Positions 43,348-52,639 of a DNA stretch of 64,000 nt are shown in pieces. Under the pieces are notes generated by a model. The model was given only the letters and a program-made list of their open reading frames with translations, was not told the DNA's origin and searched no databases. Made by a program: the position numbers and the translations under genes. Source of the DNA: Bacteroidales bacterium. GTDB taxonomy: Bacteria; Bacteroidota; Bacteroidia; Bacteroidales; F082. The DNA is taken from positions 1-64,000 of the forward strand of contig JASBYY010000005.1 of assembly GCA_029983675.1 (NCBI GenBank), given 5' to 3'. Within the stretch, counting starts at the first letter, position 1. Each line of letters opens with the position of its first letter.

Positions 43348-43629
43348 TCATTGTATGCTAACGTATAGGTGATGGGCAAGCATAGCGTCGTAATACGGTT
43401 TCAGTTCTTCGAACGTTCCCGATTTAATGGGGCATTTCCCCTTGTAGTGCGCAATCCACGTGCAGGTTTCGGCTTGCTCCCATGTGTGGCCGCACACTTC
43501 TATCAAAGTCTCGATAACGTACTCAAAAGTATTGTGGTCGTCGTTGTAAAGCACCAAAGTGTGCTCTTTCTCAACAACTTCCTCTTCCGTCGTACCAACA
43601 ACTTCCTGTTCCTTATTTTCGTTTTGCAT
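43348..43629 (-). CDS. clpS: ClpS adaptor for ClpAP/ClpCP
   Basis: 93 aa from MQNENKEQEVVG. The ClpS core is LVLYNDDHNTFEYVIETLIEVCGH, with the NDDxxxF substrate-binding motif, and a later VSI C-terminal strand. The N-terminal arm is acidic, as is usual. It delivers N-degron substrates to a Clp ATPase; no clpA lies next to it. The longer open frame upstream (to 43755) is rejected because its sequence is unlike ClpS. Confidence 0.92.
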   Translation of the reverse strand: MQNENKEQEVVGTTEEEVVEKEHTLVLYNDDHNTFEYVIETLIEVCGHTWEQAETCTWIAHYKGKCPIKSGTFEELKPYYDAMLAHHLYVSIQ

Positions 43630-43812
43630 ATCAATTGTTCTCTGTTTAGAGCGTATAAAAGTACACATTTTTTGCAAATCAGAAAGTGTTCTTCGGAATG
43701 ATTTTGAATAATTGACTGCAAAACATTGTGTGTCTGCAAAATAGAATAATGTCATCGATTATACTAACCTCTTTTTCGAACTACAATCGGCACCAATCTG
43801 ACAGTTTCAGAT

Positions 43813-44532
43813 TCAGTCTCCCATGCCAAGATAATAATTCTTCAAAAAATCAGTGTATTGCTTTGTAAAAGCACCGTCCGTCTTGCGAATGACAAAACTT
43901 TCTGTTTCAATCTGTTGTGCGGGTTGCAAACGCAGTTCCATGTTGATGCGGTTAGGCTCTTCACCTTCTATCGGAACAATAAGCATCTGACGGTGCAAAT
44001 GAAACCCCTGTTGCCGAGCCTCTTTCAGAAACCGTTTCGATTCAAGACAAGGAAGCACTAAGGCGAAACGCCCATCGGGAGTTAGCAAGCGATGTGCGGC
44101 ATTGAGCAGCTCAGAAAAAGACAAGTTGTCCTCGGTATGTCGCGCCTTGTTTTTTCGCTCTGCCATGCTTTTGCTGAAATCCGTGAAAAAAGGCGGATTG
44201 GAAACGATAAGATCATACTTCCTGCCGCTATCAAACATCCTGATATCGAAGTGATGGGCATGTAAAATAGACCTCCACTGTGAAGCTGCGAAATTTTCCG
44301 CCGCTTCATGAGCAGAAGCCGCGTCCAAATCGACAGCATCAGCGGCTGCAATGCCTTTTTGCGCCAGCATGAGCGGCAACAATCCGCAACCTGTGCCAAT
44401 GTCAAGGATCCAATCGGCCGGAAGGGTCGATGCCCAACGCCCGAGCAAAATGGCATCTGTGCCCACCTTCATCGTCGAGCGGTGATGGAAAAGGCTGAAA
44501 TGCAAAAAATGAAACGGCCGGGCATCTGTCAT
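43813..44532 (-). CDS. trmN6: tRNA1(Val) (adenine37-N6)-methyltransferase
   Basis: 239-aa SAM-dependent methyltransferase of the YfiC/TrmN6 type. Motif I is ILDIGTGCGLLPLMLAQ near 42-58, and the catalytic adenine-N6 motif NPPF is in LIVSNPPFFTDF. The N-terminus HFSLFHHRSTMKVGTDAILLG is characteristic of the family. Placed between clpS and rimM on the same strand, though spacing suggests separate units. Confidence 0.92.
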   Translation of the reverse strand: MTDARPFHFLHFSLFHHRSTMKVGTDAILLGRWASTLPADWILDIGTGCGLLPLMLAQKGIAAADAVDLDAASAHEAAENFAASQWRSILHAHHFDIRMFDSGRKYDLIVSNPPFFTDFSKSMAERKNKARHTEDNLSFSELLNAAHRLLTPDGRFALVLPCLESKRFLKEARQQGFHLHRQMLIVPIEGEEPNRINMELRLQPAQQIETESFVIRKTDGAFTKQYTDFLKNYYLGMGD

Positions 44533-44603
44533 GTCGGATCAGAAGTTTAGGATTCGCCCCTGTTCATAATACCGAAAAAAATACATGGGCATAAAACGAT
44601 AAA

Positions 44604-45128
44604 TTACTGTAAATACATATCAATCAATCCAAAAGGTGCTTTTACATAAAGTGTTTTATTATTCCTGTCAACCTTTTGGATCACTTCGTCTATGATGGGT
44701 ATCAGCACTTCTTTTCCTTCCACAAGAATTTGAATGATAGCCTGTGTCGGGTATTCGAGGATTTCATTAATCGTTCCTATCTCACCGTGTTGGGCATCCA
44801 CAACTTTGAATCCTTTCACTTCATGATAGTAAAACTGTTTTCCATCGAGTTTGGGCAACATCGTGACGGGAAGATAAACCGGTTTTCCAACAAGACGTGT
44901 CGCCTTTTGAACATCATCAATATCTTGAAAACCAATGTAAAATTTATCATCATTTAAAGTGATGGTTTTGATAAAAAACGGGGTCAGAACCTTGTTGATT
45001 TCCAAAAAGAAACATTTCACCTTAAGGTAGGCTTCTGGTGTGTCGGCATCTATCTTAATGGTCAGTTCTCCCTTCAAGCCGTGTGTTTTGGAAACGTGTC
45101 CCAAATAAAAGCAGTCTTCTTTCTTCAT
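44604..45128 (-). CDS. rimM: 16S rRNA processing protein RimM
   Basis: 174 aa, standard RimM length. The N-terminal RimM domain starts YLGHVSKTHGLKGELTIKID and the C-terminal PRC-barrel has FKVVDAQHGEIGTINEILEYPTQ and VLIPIIDEVI. It assists 30S head maturation with S19. The usual rpsP/trmD neighbours are absent. It is divergent from the ArsP_2-type transporter gene and has its own -7 box. Confidence 0.95.
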   Translation of the reverse strand: MKKEDCFYLGHVSKTHGLKGELTIKIDADTPEAYLKVKCFFLEINKVLTPFFIKTITLNDDKFYIGFQDIDDVQKATRLVGKPVYLPVTMLPKLDGKQFYYHEVKGFKVVDAQHGEIGTINEILEYPTQAIIQILVEGKEVLIPIIDEVIQKVDRNNKTLYVKAPFGLIDMYLQ

Positions 45129-45145
45129 TGTTCCGGTTTAGGATG

Positions 45146-45153
45146 CAAAAATA
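45146..45153 (-). promoter_or_regulatory. -7 box of rimM
   Basis: Minus strand TATTTTTG; start near 45139, about 11 nt before the rimM ATG. No -33 consensus. Confidence 0.45.
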
Positions 45154-45223
45154 GTCAAAACCAGCGTAATAATGAATTCGCTCAAAATTAAAGAGGGATT
45201 CGATATCCGCCTTCTATTTTCAT

Positions 45224-45231
45224 TATTTTTG
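45224..45231 (+). promoter_or_regulatory. -7 box of the ArsP_2-type transporter gene
   Basis: TATTTTTG; start near 45238, about 13 nt before the ATG. No -33 consensus. Confidence 0.45.
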
Positions 45232-45250
45232 CACCATTAATTTCATACCG

Positions 45251-46408
45251 ATGCGAGAATTTTTGGAACTTTTTACTGACGTCTTGAAAAACAGCATATT
45301 AATTACCGGTTTGGTGACCATCATGATGCTGATGATCGAGTATGTCAATATCCATTCACACGGACGCCTGTTCGGCAAGTTGCGTGGAAATCGCTTTGGA
45401 CAGGTGCTTTTGGGTGCTTGCTTGGGACTCATTCCCGGCTGCTTGGGCGGTTTTGCCACGGTTTCGTTGTTTTCGCACAAATTGTTGAGTTTTGGCGCCT
45501 TGGTCGCCATGATGATTGCCTCCTCGGGCGATGAGGCTTTTGTCATGCTGGCCACCATTCCGAAGCAGGCTCTTGTGCTGGGGGCATTGTTGTTTGTCAT
45601 TGCGGTTGTTGTGGGCGTTCTCGTTGACCGTTTTCCGGGCAAATTGCAAAAGACAAGGCGTATGGGTTGCGACGAGTCATACCAACTGCATGATGCCGAC
45701 GATGAAAGTCATTCCACACATGAAAAGCCTTCATTCAAAAATTTGAGAAAAGCCGGTGTGGAACGCATTGTTTTGCTCGCTGGTGTGATCCTGTTTATTA
45801 CCACCCTTTCCTTAGGTGCTTTGGAGCATAACCACGGACATGAAAGTGCCACTCTTTCTACTGAACCGACAGTTGAAGTAGAAAGTACTAATAATGTTGT
45901 AAATCAAGAGTTTCATACACAAGGAAGCACCTTGAATATTTTTGATGAATACTGGCTCAATTTGATCTTCGCCATCATCAGTCTGTTTGTCGTGTATTTT
46001 ATTGCAACAGCGAGCCAACATGTGGTCAAGGAACACTTATGGAACCATATCATCAGCAAACATTTCCTTTTGATTTTCGCTTGGACTTTCGGTGCATTGC
46101 TTGTCATACAAATAGGGCTGCATTATTTTGATATTGAATCACGGATCAGCTCCAATGTACCGTGGATGATTTTGTTAGCGGTTCTGATCGGCATTATTCC
46201 CGAATCGGGTCCGCATTTGATCTTCGTAATGTTATTCGCATCTGGCGTGATACCCTTCTCGGTGTTGCTTGCCAGTTCCATTTCACAAGACGGACACTCG
46301 TCGATACCGTTATTGGCGGAAAGCAAGATGGGGTTTCTGAAAGCAAAGGCCATCAACACGGTTGTCGCCGTCTTTTGCGGTTATTTATGCTATTTTATCG
46401 GCTTTTGA
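45251..46408 (+). CDS. ArsP_2-type putative metal (manganese or metalloid) transporter
   Basis: 385-aa polytopic membrane protein with about ten hydrophobic segments in two related halves. The first half has GLIPGCLGGFATVSLFSH and ASSGDEAFVML; the second has GIIPESGPHLIFVMLFASGVIP and SSISQDGHSSIPLLAESK. The central loop is His-rich (LHDADDESHSTHEK and LEHNHGHES), which suggests metal binding. It resembles PF11449, usually called a putative manganese transporter or metalloid exporter. Substrate and direction are not determined. Confidence 0.8.
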   Translation: MREFLELFTDVLKNSILITGLVTIMMLMIEYVNIHSHGRLFGKLRGNRFGQVLLGACLGLIPGCLGGFATVSLFSHKLLSFGALVAMMIASSGDEAFVMLATIPKQALVLGALLFVIAVVVGVLVDRFPGKLQKTRRMGCDESYQLHDADDESHSTHEKPSFKNLRKAGVERIVLLAGVILFITTLSLGALEHNHGHESATLSTEPTVEVESTNNVVNQEFHTQGSTLNIFDEYWLNLIFAIISLFVVYFIATASQHVVKEHLWNHIISKHFLLIFAWTFGALLVIQIGLHYFDIESRISSNVPWMILLAVLIGIIPESGPHLIFVMLFASGVIPFSVLLASSISQDGHSSIPLLAESKMGFLKAKAINTVVAVFCGYLCYFIGF

Positions 46409-46452
46409 TCGGTTTTCCCGAATCAATGCGATGTAAGAGAAGCGGATTTTTG

Positions 46453-46460
46453 TAACTTTG
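46453..46460 (+). promoter_or_regulatory. -7 box of the universal stress protein gene
   Basis: TAACTTTG matches TAnnTTTG; start near 46467, about 12 nt before the chosen ATG. This supports the ATG at 46479 over an upstream start. Confidence 0.5.
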
Positions 46461-46478
46461 TCCTCAAATATTCATAAA

Positions 46479-47276
46479 ATGAAAATCATCCTTGCCACCG
46501 ATTTCAGTCAGGAAAACCAGACCTTGGTTCCATACGCCCTCGATTTATTGAAAGAAACTGGCGGCACCATTGTGCTTTTTCATGCCTTCCATGAAGACGA
46601 CAATGTCACGAAATCAAGTGCGCTTGCAAAAATGGACAGTTGCGTTGCCTTGTTGAACGACGGTATCAACACCCTGCAGGCGGAACACATCAAAATCGTT
46701 CCCAGATTTGAGATCGGTGACCCCGAAACATTGCTATTGCGGCTTATTGCTTCGGAAAAGGCGGACCTTGTGCTGATGGGCACGCGCGGCAGAGGGCACA
46801 AGAGGTTTTTGGAAGGCAGCCTGTCGAAAAAACTCATGCTAGAATCGCCGGTGCCCCTGCTTTCGATACACGAAGAATACCAATACAAGCCGAACAGCGA
46901 AGTGCTTTACGCCACAAGTCTCAATAAGTCGGATGTAAAAAACATCTCAAAGATCTTTGAATTGCTGAAACCGTTCAATCCCCATCTGCATGTCATCCAT
47001 TTCATCCTTGACCAGGAACCCGAAAAGGCGTCGAAAGCCATGAAGAAACTCGAAGACAGCCTGAAATACATGGACTTTGCCGACCATATTACCTATAAGT
47101 TTGTGAACACCACCAGCACAAAATCGGCGATGAAAACCTATTGCGAGGAGAACCAGATTTCATTGGCCGCCTTCATTCCCTACCGCAAACGCTTCTACCA
47201 TCTGTTTTACAAAGATACGTTTACAAAAGAAGATTTTTACGACCTGCACATTCCGCTGCTGACTTTTAAGAGATGA
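46479..47276 (+). CDS. Tandem-domain universal stress protein
   Basis: 265 aa starting MKIILATDFSQENQTLVPYALDLL. The first UspA domain is complete, with the ATP-binding motif GTRGRGHKRFLEGSLSKKLMLESPVPLL. The second half (from about 145) keeps the fold pattern but lacks the GxxGxxxxG motif and is probably degenerate. No signal peptide, so cytoplasmic. Role in stress survival is inferred from the family. It is convergent with the Nudix gene, 18 nt apart. Confidence 0.9.
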   Translation: MKIILATDFSQENQTLVPYALDLLKETGGTIVLFHAFHEDDNVTKSSALAKMDSCVALLNDGINTLQAEHIKIVPRFEIGDPETLLLRLIASEKADLVLMGTRGRGHKRFLEGSLSKKLMLESPVPLLSIHEEYQYKPNSEVLYATSLNKSDVKNISKIFELLKPFNPHLHVIHFILDQEPEKASKAMKKLEDSLKYMDFADHITYKFVNTTSTKSAMKTYCEENQISLAAFIPYRKRFYHLFYKDTFTKEDFYDLHIPLLTFKR

Positions 47277-47294
47277 ATGGAGATCGTTTGATGT

Positions 47295-47765
47295 TCAAAT
47301 CAGGTTTTGTCTTCCGTTGAGAACCGCTGACTGCAGCACATCACCTTTATACGACAATTTGAGGGAGAAAAATGGCCCTTCCTCATCGATCAGTTTGAGA
47401 AAAATCTTGTCGCCCTGCCAAGAAGCAAGTTCGCCAAGATGCCGCTTGTCAATCCATTCCAACTCACCTTCGTCGCAATCGATAGGAGTTCCCTCCCATG
47501 CTGTGCATACAAAGATGTGCATCTGTTCGGCCGGCCAGATGTCGGAAACAAATGTTACGATGCCACAATAACGCCATTCAACGACATCGAATCCCGTTTC
47601 CTCCTTCACCTCTCGGCGCATACATTCTTCAGGACTTTCGCCTTCTTCGAACTTGCCTCCTACGCCTATCCATTTATCATGATTTTCGTCTCCCGATTTT
47701 TTGGTACGATGCAGCATCAGGTATTGTCCGTCAGCCTCCATGTAACATTGCGTGGTTTGTTTCAT
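47295..47765 (-). CDS. Nudix hydrolase (MutT-like)
   Basis: 156 aa. The Nudix box GX5EX7REUXEEXGU is complete from GGKFEEGESPEECMRREVKEETGFD (about 36-60). Early WIGVGGK and late DEGELEWIDKRHLGE fit the 8-oxo-dGTP diphosphatase/MTH1-like subgroup. Likely sanitises oxidised nucleotides, but the substrate is unproven. It lies downstream of gdhA on the same strand, separated by the gdhA terminator. Confidence 0.9.
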   Translation of the reverse strand: MKQTTQCYMEADGQYLMLHRTKKSGDENHDKWIGVGGKFEEGESPEECMRREVKEETGFDVVEWRYCGIVTFVSDIWPAEQMHIFVCTAWEGTPIDCDEGELEWIDKRHLGELASWQGDKIFLKLIDEEGPFFSLKLSYKGDVLQSAVLNGRQNLI

Positions 47766-47792
47766 TGGGCATTAGTGTTTGAAAATGGCAAA

Positions 47793-47810
47793 GGCGGCCT
47801 TACGACCGCC
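47793..47810 (-). terminator. Terminator after gdhA
   Basis: GGCGG (47793-47797) pairs with CCGCC (47806-47810); stem extension by flanking A/T is likely. The minus-strand T-run is short. Confidence 0.6.
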
Positions 47811-47841
47811 CTTGCTGAATGATGATGGTTCGTCATCAAAA

Positions 47842-49185
47842 TTAGACGATACCTTGAGCAAGCATAGCTTTGGCAACACGCATGAAGCCAGCGATGTTAG
47901 CGCCCTTCACGTAGTTGATGCTGCCATCGGCTTGTTTACCGTATTCCACGCACATGTCATAAATGTCGTTCATGATCTTGTGGAGTTTCTGGTCAACTTC
48001 AGCGGCCGTCCAGTTGATGTGACCGGCGTTCTGGCTGATTTCGAGACCTGATGTTGACACACCACCGGCGTTGACAGCCTTACCAGGAGCAAACGGAATG
48101 CCTGCATTCTGGATAGCAGCGATAGCGGCGGGCTGGCAACCCATGTTGGAGATTTCGGCAACATACTGCACCTTATTGGCGATCAGCATCTTGGCATCTT
48201 CTTCGTTCATTTCATTCTGGAAGGCGCTCGGGCAAGCGATGTCGCACTTCACGCTCCAAGCCTTTTTGCCGGGTGTGAAGATGGCTTTGCCGGGGAACTT
48301 GTCGGCCATATCCTGAACCTTGTTACGACGTGAGTCGCGCATGACCAGCATATAGTCAATCATTTCCTTGTCAATACCGTTCGGCAGTTCGCAAACGCCA
48401 TCGGGTCCTGACAGAGCGACGACCTTAGCACCCAGTTCGGTAGCCTTGGTGGCAGCACCCCATGCCACATTGCCGAAGCCAGAGAGGGCAATGGTCTTGC
48501 CATTCATAGTTTCGCCTTTCTGACGCACCATGCGGTCAACGTAGTACATGGCACCGAAACCGGTGGCTTCAGGACGGATCAAAGAGCCACCCCAGCCGTA
48601 GGCTTTGCCTGTCAAGGCACCTGTGCTATGCTCACGAGCCAATTTCTTGTACATGCCGTACATGTAGCCAATTTCACGGCCACCTACGCCAACGTCACCA
48701 GCGGGTGAATCCTGATCGGGACCGATGTTTCTCCAAAGTTCGTACATGAAAGCTTGGCAGAAACGCATGACTTCGGCGTCGGACTTGCCTGTCGGGTCGA
48801 AGTCGGCACCGCCTTTACCACCGCCCAAAGGCAGATTGGTCAGCGAGTTCTTGAAGATCTGTTCAAAGCCCAAGAATTTCAGCATGGAAACATTCACTGC
48901 GGGGTGGAAACGGAGACCGCCTTTGTATGCGCCGAGAGCGGCGTTGTACTGAACGCGGTAGCCCAAGTTGGTCTGAACCTGTCCTTTGTCGTCAACCCAA
49001 GTCACACGGAAAGTGAAAACGCGATCGGGTTCAACAAGACGTTCAACGATCTTTGCAGCTTCAAATTCAGGATGCTGGTTGTACACTTCTTCTACGGATT
49101 CGAGAACTTCGCGCACGGCCTGCAAATACTCATTTTCGCCTGGATGTTTGGCTTCCAGAGCGGCCATAATGTCATTTACTTTCAT
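47842..49185 (-). CDS. gdhA: Glutamate dehydrogenase
   Basis: 447-aa hexameric-type GDH. The substrate-binding region has GGLRFHPAVNVSMLKFLGFEQIFKNSLT and the catalytic lysine is in PLGGGKGG. The Rossmann motif is ALSGFGNVAWG. It interconverts glutamate and 2-oxoglutarate plus ammonia with NAD(P). The length and blocks match the gdhA clade common in Bacteroidales. With the lysine pathway releasing two ammonia per lysine, it fits an amino-acid-fermenting lifestyle. It has its own -7 box and terminator. Confidence 0.96.
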   Translation of the reverse strand: MKVNDIMAALEAKHPGENEYLQAVREVLESVEEVYNQHPEFEAAKIVERLVEPDRVFTFRVTWVDDKGQVQTNLGYRVQYNAALGAYKGGLRFHPAVNVSMLKFLGFEQIFKNSLTNLPLGGGKGGADFDPTGKSDAEVMRFCQAFMYELWRNIGPDQDSPAGDVGVGGREIGYMYGMYKKLAREHSTGALTGKAYGWGGSLIRPEATGFGAMYYVDRMVRQKGETMNGKTIALSGFGNVAWGAATKATELGAKVVALSGPDGVCELPNGIDKEMIDYMLVMRDSRRNKVQDMADKFPGKAIFTPGKKAWSVKCDIACPSAFQNEMNEEDAKMLIANKVQYVAEISNMGCQPAAIAAIQNAGIPFAPGKAVNAGGVSTSGLEISQNAGHINWTAAEVDQKLHKIMNDIYDMCVEYGKQADGSINYVKGANIAGFMRVAKAMLAQGIV

Positions 49186-49242
49186 TTTGTTACAATTATG
49201 TATTTATAGGTTAATTAATAAAACTTATTTCCTAAGACTTTG

Positions 49243-49250
49243 CAAAGGTA
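49243..49250 (-). promoter_or_regulatory. -7 box of gdhA
   Basis: Minus strand TACCTTTG matches TAnnTTTG; start near 49236, about 50 nt before the ATG. No TTTG at the expected distance. Confidence 0.5.
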
Positions 49251-49345
49251 GGACTTTTAATTCAACTAATATCCTTTTTTCAAGAAATTATTTTTCTCAC
49301 TTCCCGCATCTGCATAAAGCATTGCATCGACGGCTTTTCACCGGT

Positions 49346-50629
49346 TCAATAGCCGTATTTTTCCCTCCATTTGTCTTGCAAATTCTTTCTCAGCTCACGT
49401 TCACGCGGATTGTCCTGCGGATCGTATAACGTGGTGCCGCTGATGGCTTCGGGAAGAAACTCCTGCTCCACAAAATTTCCCTGATAGGCGTGGGCGTATT
49501 TGTAGTCCTGTCCATAGCCAATGTCTTTCATCAGTTTGGTAGGAGCATTGCGCAGATGCAACGGCACGTTCAAATCGCCGGTTTGACGCACCAAGGCTTG
49601 GGCGGCATCGATGGCGGCCACAGCCGCATTGCTCTTGACCGACGAAGCCAAGTAAATGACGGTTTGCGACAAGATGATACGGCTTTCGGGCCAGCCTATT
49701 TTGTTCACCGCATCAAAACAGGTGTTGGTCAGCAACAGCGCATTGGGATTGGCGTTGCCAATGTCCTCGGAAGCTAAAATCAACATGCGACGGGCGATAA
49801 AAAGCGAATCCTCCCCCGCCTCAATCATACGGGCAAGGTAATACAATGCAGCGTTCGGGTCGCTGCCGCGTATTGACTTGATGAAGGCTGAAATGATGTC
49901 GTAGTGCATCTCGCCCATCTTGTCGTATTTTGTGATGTTGCTTTGGATACATTCCGTCGTAAACGCATTGGTCACGACAAGTTCCTTATCCTTGCCATGC
50001 AGGTCGTCTAACGAATCGACAACGATTTCTATGGCATTCAGCAGTTTACGCCCATCGCCGCCACTGATTTGAAGCAAGGCATCGGTTTCCTTTAAGATGA
50101 TTTTCTTGTCGTAATCCGTTTCCAATGCATGTACGGCCTTTTGGAGCAGGATTTCCAAATCCGGTTTGTCAAGCGCCTTCAGCACATACACCTGACAGCG
50201 CGACAGCAACGGCGAGATCACTTCAAAGCTCGGGTTTTCTGTTGTCGCCCCAATGAGGGTGACCAGTCCCTTTTCGACGGCACCGAGTAGCGAATCCTGC
50301 TGCGACTTGCTGAAACGGTGTATCTCGTCGATAAACAGAATGGGGGCTTCGGGCGACATGCGGGCGCGGTCGATGACTTCGCGTACATCCTTCACACCAC
50401 TATTGATAGCGCTCAACTGGAAGAACTGTCGCCTCACCTGCTTGGAGATAATGAAAGCCAAGGTGGTCTTTCCCACGCCGGGCGGCCCCCAGAATATCAT
50501 GGACGGCACACGGCCGCTCTCAATGGCACGGCGTAACACGGCGTTTTCGCCAATCAAATGACGCTGTCCGATATAATCGTCCAAAGACGATGGCCGAAGC
50601 CGTTCGGCTAATGGTGTGGTTGATTTCAT
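49346..50629 (-). CDS. rarA: Replication-associated recombination protein A
   Basis: 427-aa AAA+ ATPase of the RarA/MgsA/WRNIP1 family. Walker A is GPPGVGKT at 48-55, Walker B plus sensor region is APILFIDEIHRFSKSQQD, and the C-terminal tetramerisation domain has SDPNAALYYLARMIEAGED and LPLHLRNAPTKLMK-like sequence (here VPLHLRNAPTKLM). Acts at stalled replication forks with SSB and RecQ/RecA. Full length. Divergent from the C69 dipeptidase gene. Confidence 0.94.
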   Translation of the reverse strand: MKSTTPLAERLRPSSLDDYIGQRHLIGENAVLRRAIESGRVPSMIFWGPPGVGKTTLAFIISKQVRRQFFQLSAINSGVKDVREVIDRARMSPEAPILFIDEIHRFSKSQQDSLLGAVEKGLVTLIGATTENPSFEVISPLLSRCQVYVLKALDKPDLEILLQKAVHALETDYDKKIILKETDALLQISGGDGRKLLNAIEIVVDSLDDLHGKDKELVVTNAFTTECIQSNITKYDKMGEMHYDIISAFIKSIRGSDPNAALYYLARMIEAGEDSLFIARRMLILASEDIGNANPNALLLTNTCFDAVNKIGWPESRIILSQTVIYLASSVKSNAAVAAIDAAQALVRQTGDLNVPLHLRNAPTKLMKDIGYGQDYKYAHAYQGNFVEQEFLPEAISGTTLYDPQDNPRERELRKNLQDKWREKYGY

Positions 50630-50769
50630 CGCAACTTAACATTAATAATTTGTCAACAAATATCGTCATACATTCCCTGCATGATTTATAGGTCTGTCGA
50701 GACCGCCAAGTTGACGCAGCAAAGTTATGAAATCGGCTTCATATTGCCACTATGAAACATTTCTTTCGT

Positions 50770-50777
50770 TACATTTG
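50770..50777 (+). promoter_or_regulatory. -7 box of the C69 dipeptidase gene
   Basis: TACATTTG matches TAnnTTTG; start near 50784, about 10 nt before the ATG. An ATTG lies 23 nt upstream. Confidence 0.5.
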
Positions 50778-50793
50778 CGCAAAATTTTAGCTC

Positions 50794-52518
50794 ATGAAGA
50801 AAAATACGTACCTTTTACTGCTTTTGATGCTGTTCGTTACGATCGACAAATCTCAAGCCTGCACCAACTTCTTGATCACTAAAGGCGCCTCTGTTGACGG
50901 CTCTACTTTCATCACCTATTGCGCTGACTCGCACATCCGCTACGGCGAGTTGTATTTCACGCCGGCTGCCGACTGGCCCCAAGGCAGTATGCGGATCTGC
51001 TACGACCGCAGCACCAATGCGCCTCGCGGTTCGGTGCCGCAACCGCCTCACACTTACCAAGTTTTAGGTTATATCAATGAAAATCAAGTCGCCATCGGCG
51101 AGACTACTTTCGGTGGCCGCGAAGAACTCCTCGACCCCACCGGCATTGTGGACTACGGTAGCCTGATGTTCATCGCCTTGGAGCGCAGCCGTTCGGCACG
51201 CGAAGCCATCAAAGTCATGGCGGATTTAGTCGAGGAATACGGTTACGGCAGCGACGGCGAGTCGTTTTCCATCAGCGATGCCAACGAAGTGTGGTACATG
51301 GAAATCATGCCAAAAGGCTTTACGCCAAAGGCAAACAAAGACGGCGACACCATCAACGCCGACCGAGGTGCGGTATGGGTGGCCATCCGCATTCCCGACG
51401 GCTACATATCGGGACATGCCAACGCCGCACGCATCACTACGTTTCCGTTGCGCGACGGCAAAAAGTCCATCACAGATAAGGACTGGAAAAAGCTCGACTG
51501 TCCCGAAGTCGAAGTGGTTTATAAGCATGATGTCATCGATGTCGCCCGTCGAAAAGGCTATTTCAAGGGTAAGGATGCGGATTTCGACTTCAGTGCGGCG
51601 TATGCCCCTGTCGATTTCTCGTCAGCACGCATTTGCGACCTTCGCGTTTGGATGATGTTCAACGAAGTGTGCGACGGCATGGAGCAGTATTGGGCGTATG
51701 CCACCGGAAAAAACCTCACCCACGGTCGTATGCCGCTTTATATCAAACCCAACCGCAAAATCACCTTGAACGATGTTATGGGTTTTATGAGGAACCACTA
51801 TCAAGGCACCGAGTTGGACAAGTCGAAAGGTGCCGGCGCCGGCCCGTTCGGTTCCCCTTATCGTTGCACCCCGCTTTATTGGAAATATGACGGAGAAACG
51901 TATTTTCACGAGCGTTGCACAGTTACGCAACAGACTGGATTTTCGTTTATTGCACAGTGCCGAAACTGGCTTCCAAACCCTATTGGCGGGATCATCTGGT
52001 TTGGCGTTGACGATACAAACTCGTCGGTTTACACCCCATTCTACAATGCCATCCGCGAGGTGCCCATCGAGTTCCGACAAGGCAACGGCGACATGCTCAC
52101 CTACTCCGATAATGCCGCTTTCTGGGTCTTCAACCGTTTGGCGCATTTCAAATATCTGTTTTATAACCGTGTCATCGCCGACATTCAATTGGTGCAACAA
52201 GAGCTGGAGCGCAACTACCAAGAGCAAATTGCTGCAATCGATGCACAAGCTCTCGCCTACCTACAAAACGATCCGGAACAAGCCCGCGACTATCTGACCG
52301 ATTTCGCACGCCAATCCGGACATCAAACGGTGCAGCGCTGGAAAGAACTCAGCAACTATCTTTTGGTGAAGTATTTAGACAGCAACATCAAACAGGAAGA
52401 AAATGGGGCTTTCAAGCGGAACGGCTTTGGCTATCCTGCACGTCCACAACAAGCGGGCTATTCCGATTCGTGGAAGAAAAACACGGTGGATGAAATGAAG
52501 CAGACAGGAGAATTGTAG
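50794..52518 (+). CDS. Exported C69-family dipeptidase
   Basis: 574-aa Ntn-hydrolase peptidase (PepD/C69). A signal peptide (KKNTYLLLLLMLFVTIDKSQA) ends directly before Cys23 of CTNFLITKGAS, so cleavage would expose the N-terminal nucleophile. The family block DGSTFITYCADSHIRYGELYF follows. Likely periplasmic, cleaving dipeptides for uptake or fermentation. It is longer than lactobacillar PepD, as usual for Bacteroidota. Monocistronic or followed by the groES unit, which has its own -7 box. Confidence 0.93.
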   Translation: MKKNTYLLLLLMLFVTIDKSQACTNFLITKGASVDGSTFITYCADSHIRYGELYFTPAADWPQGSMRICYDRSTNAPRGSVPQPPHTYQVLGYINENQVAIGETTFGGREELLDPTGIVDYGSLMFIALERSRSAREAIKVMADLVEEYGYGSDGESFSISDANEVWYMEIMPKGFTPKANKDGDTINADRGAVWVAIRIPDGYISGHANAARITTFPLRDGKKSITDKDWKKLDCPEVEVVYKHDVIDVARRKGYFKGKDADFDFSAAYAPVDFSSARICDLRVWMMFNEVCDGMEQYWAYATGKNLTHGRMPLYIKPNRKITLNDVMGFMRNHYQGTELDKSKGAGAGPFGSPYRCTPLYWKYDGETYFHERCTVTQQTGFSFIAQCRNWLPNPIGGIIWFGVDDTNSSVYTPFYNAIREVPIEFRQGNGDMLTYSDNAAFWVFNRLAHFKYLFYNRVIADIQLVQQELERNYQEQIAAIDAQALAYLQNDPEQARDYLTDFARQSGHQTVQRWKELSNYLLVKYLDSNIKQEENGAFKRNGFGYPARPQQAGYSDSWKKNTVDEMKQTGEL

Positions 52519-52598
52519 GCTTACACCTGAAAGCCCAAGGCAAAGAGGTTTACTCTTGCTTTTACAGCCCTATTTTCATCTTTCATCTGCATTTTTCG

Positions 52599-52606
52599 TA
52601 TTTTTG
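52599..52606 (+). promoter_or_regulatory. -7 box of the groES-like/transport operon
   Basis: TATTTTTG; start near 52613, about 27 nt before the ATG at 52640. Supports that start. Confidence 0.5.
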
Positions 52607-52639
52607 ACGATTGAAAGACACATAAGTCCCAAAGATATT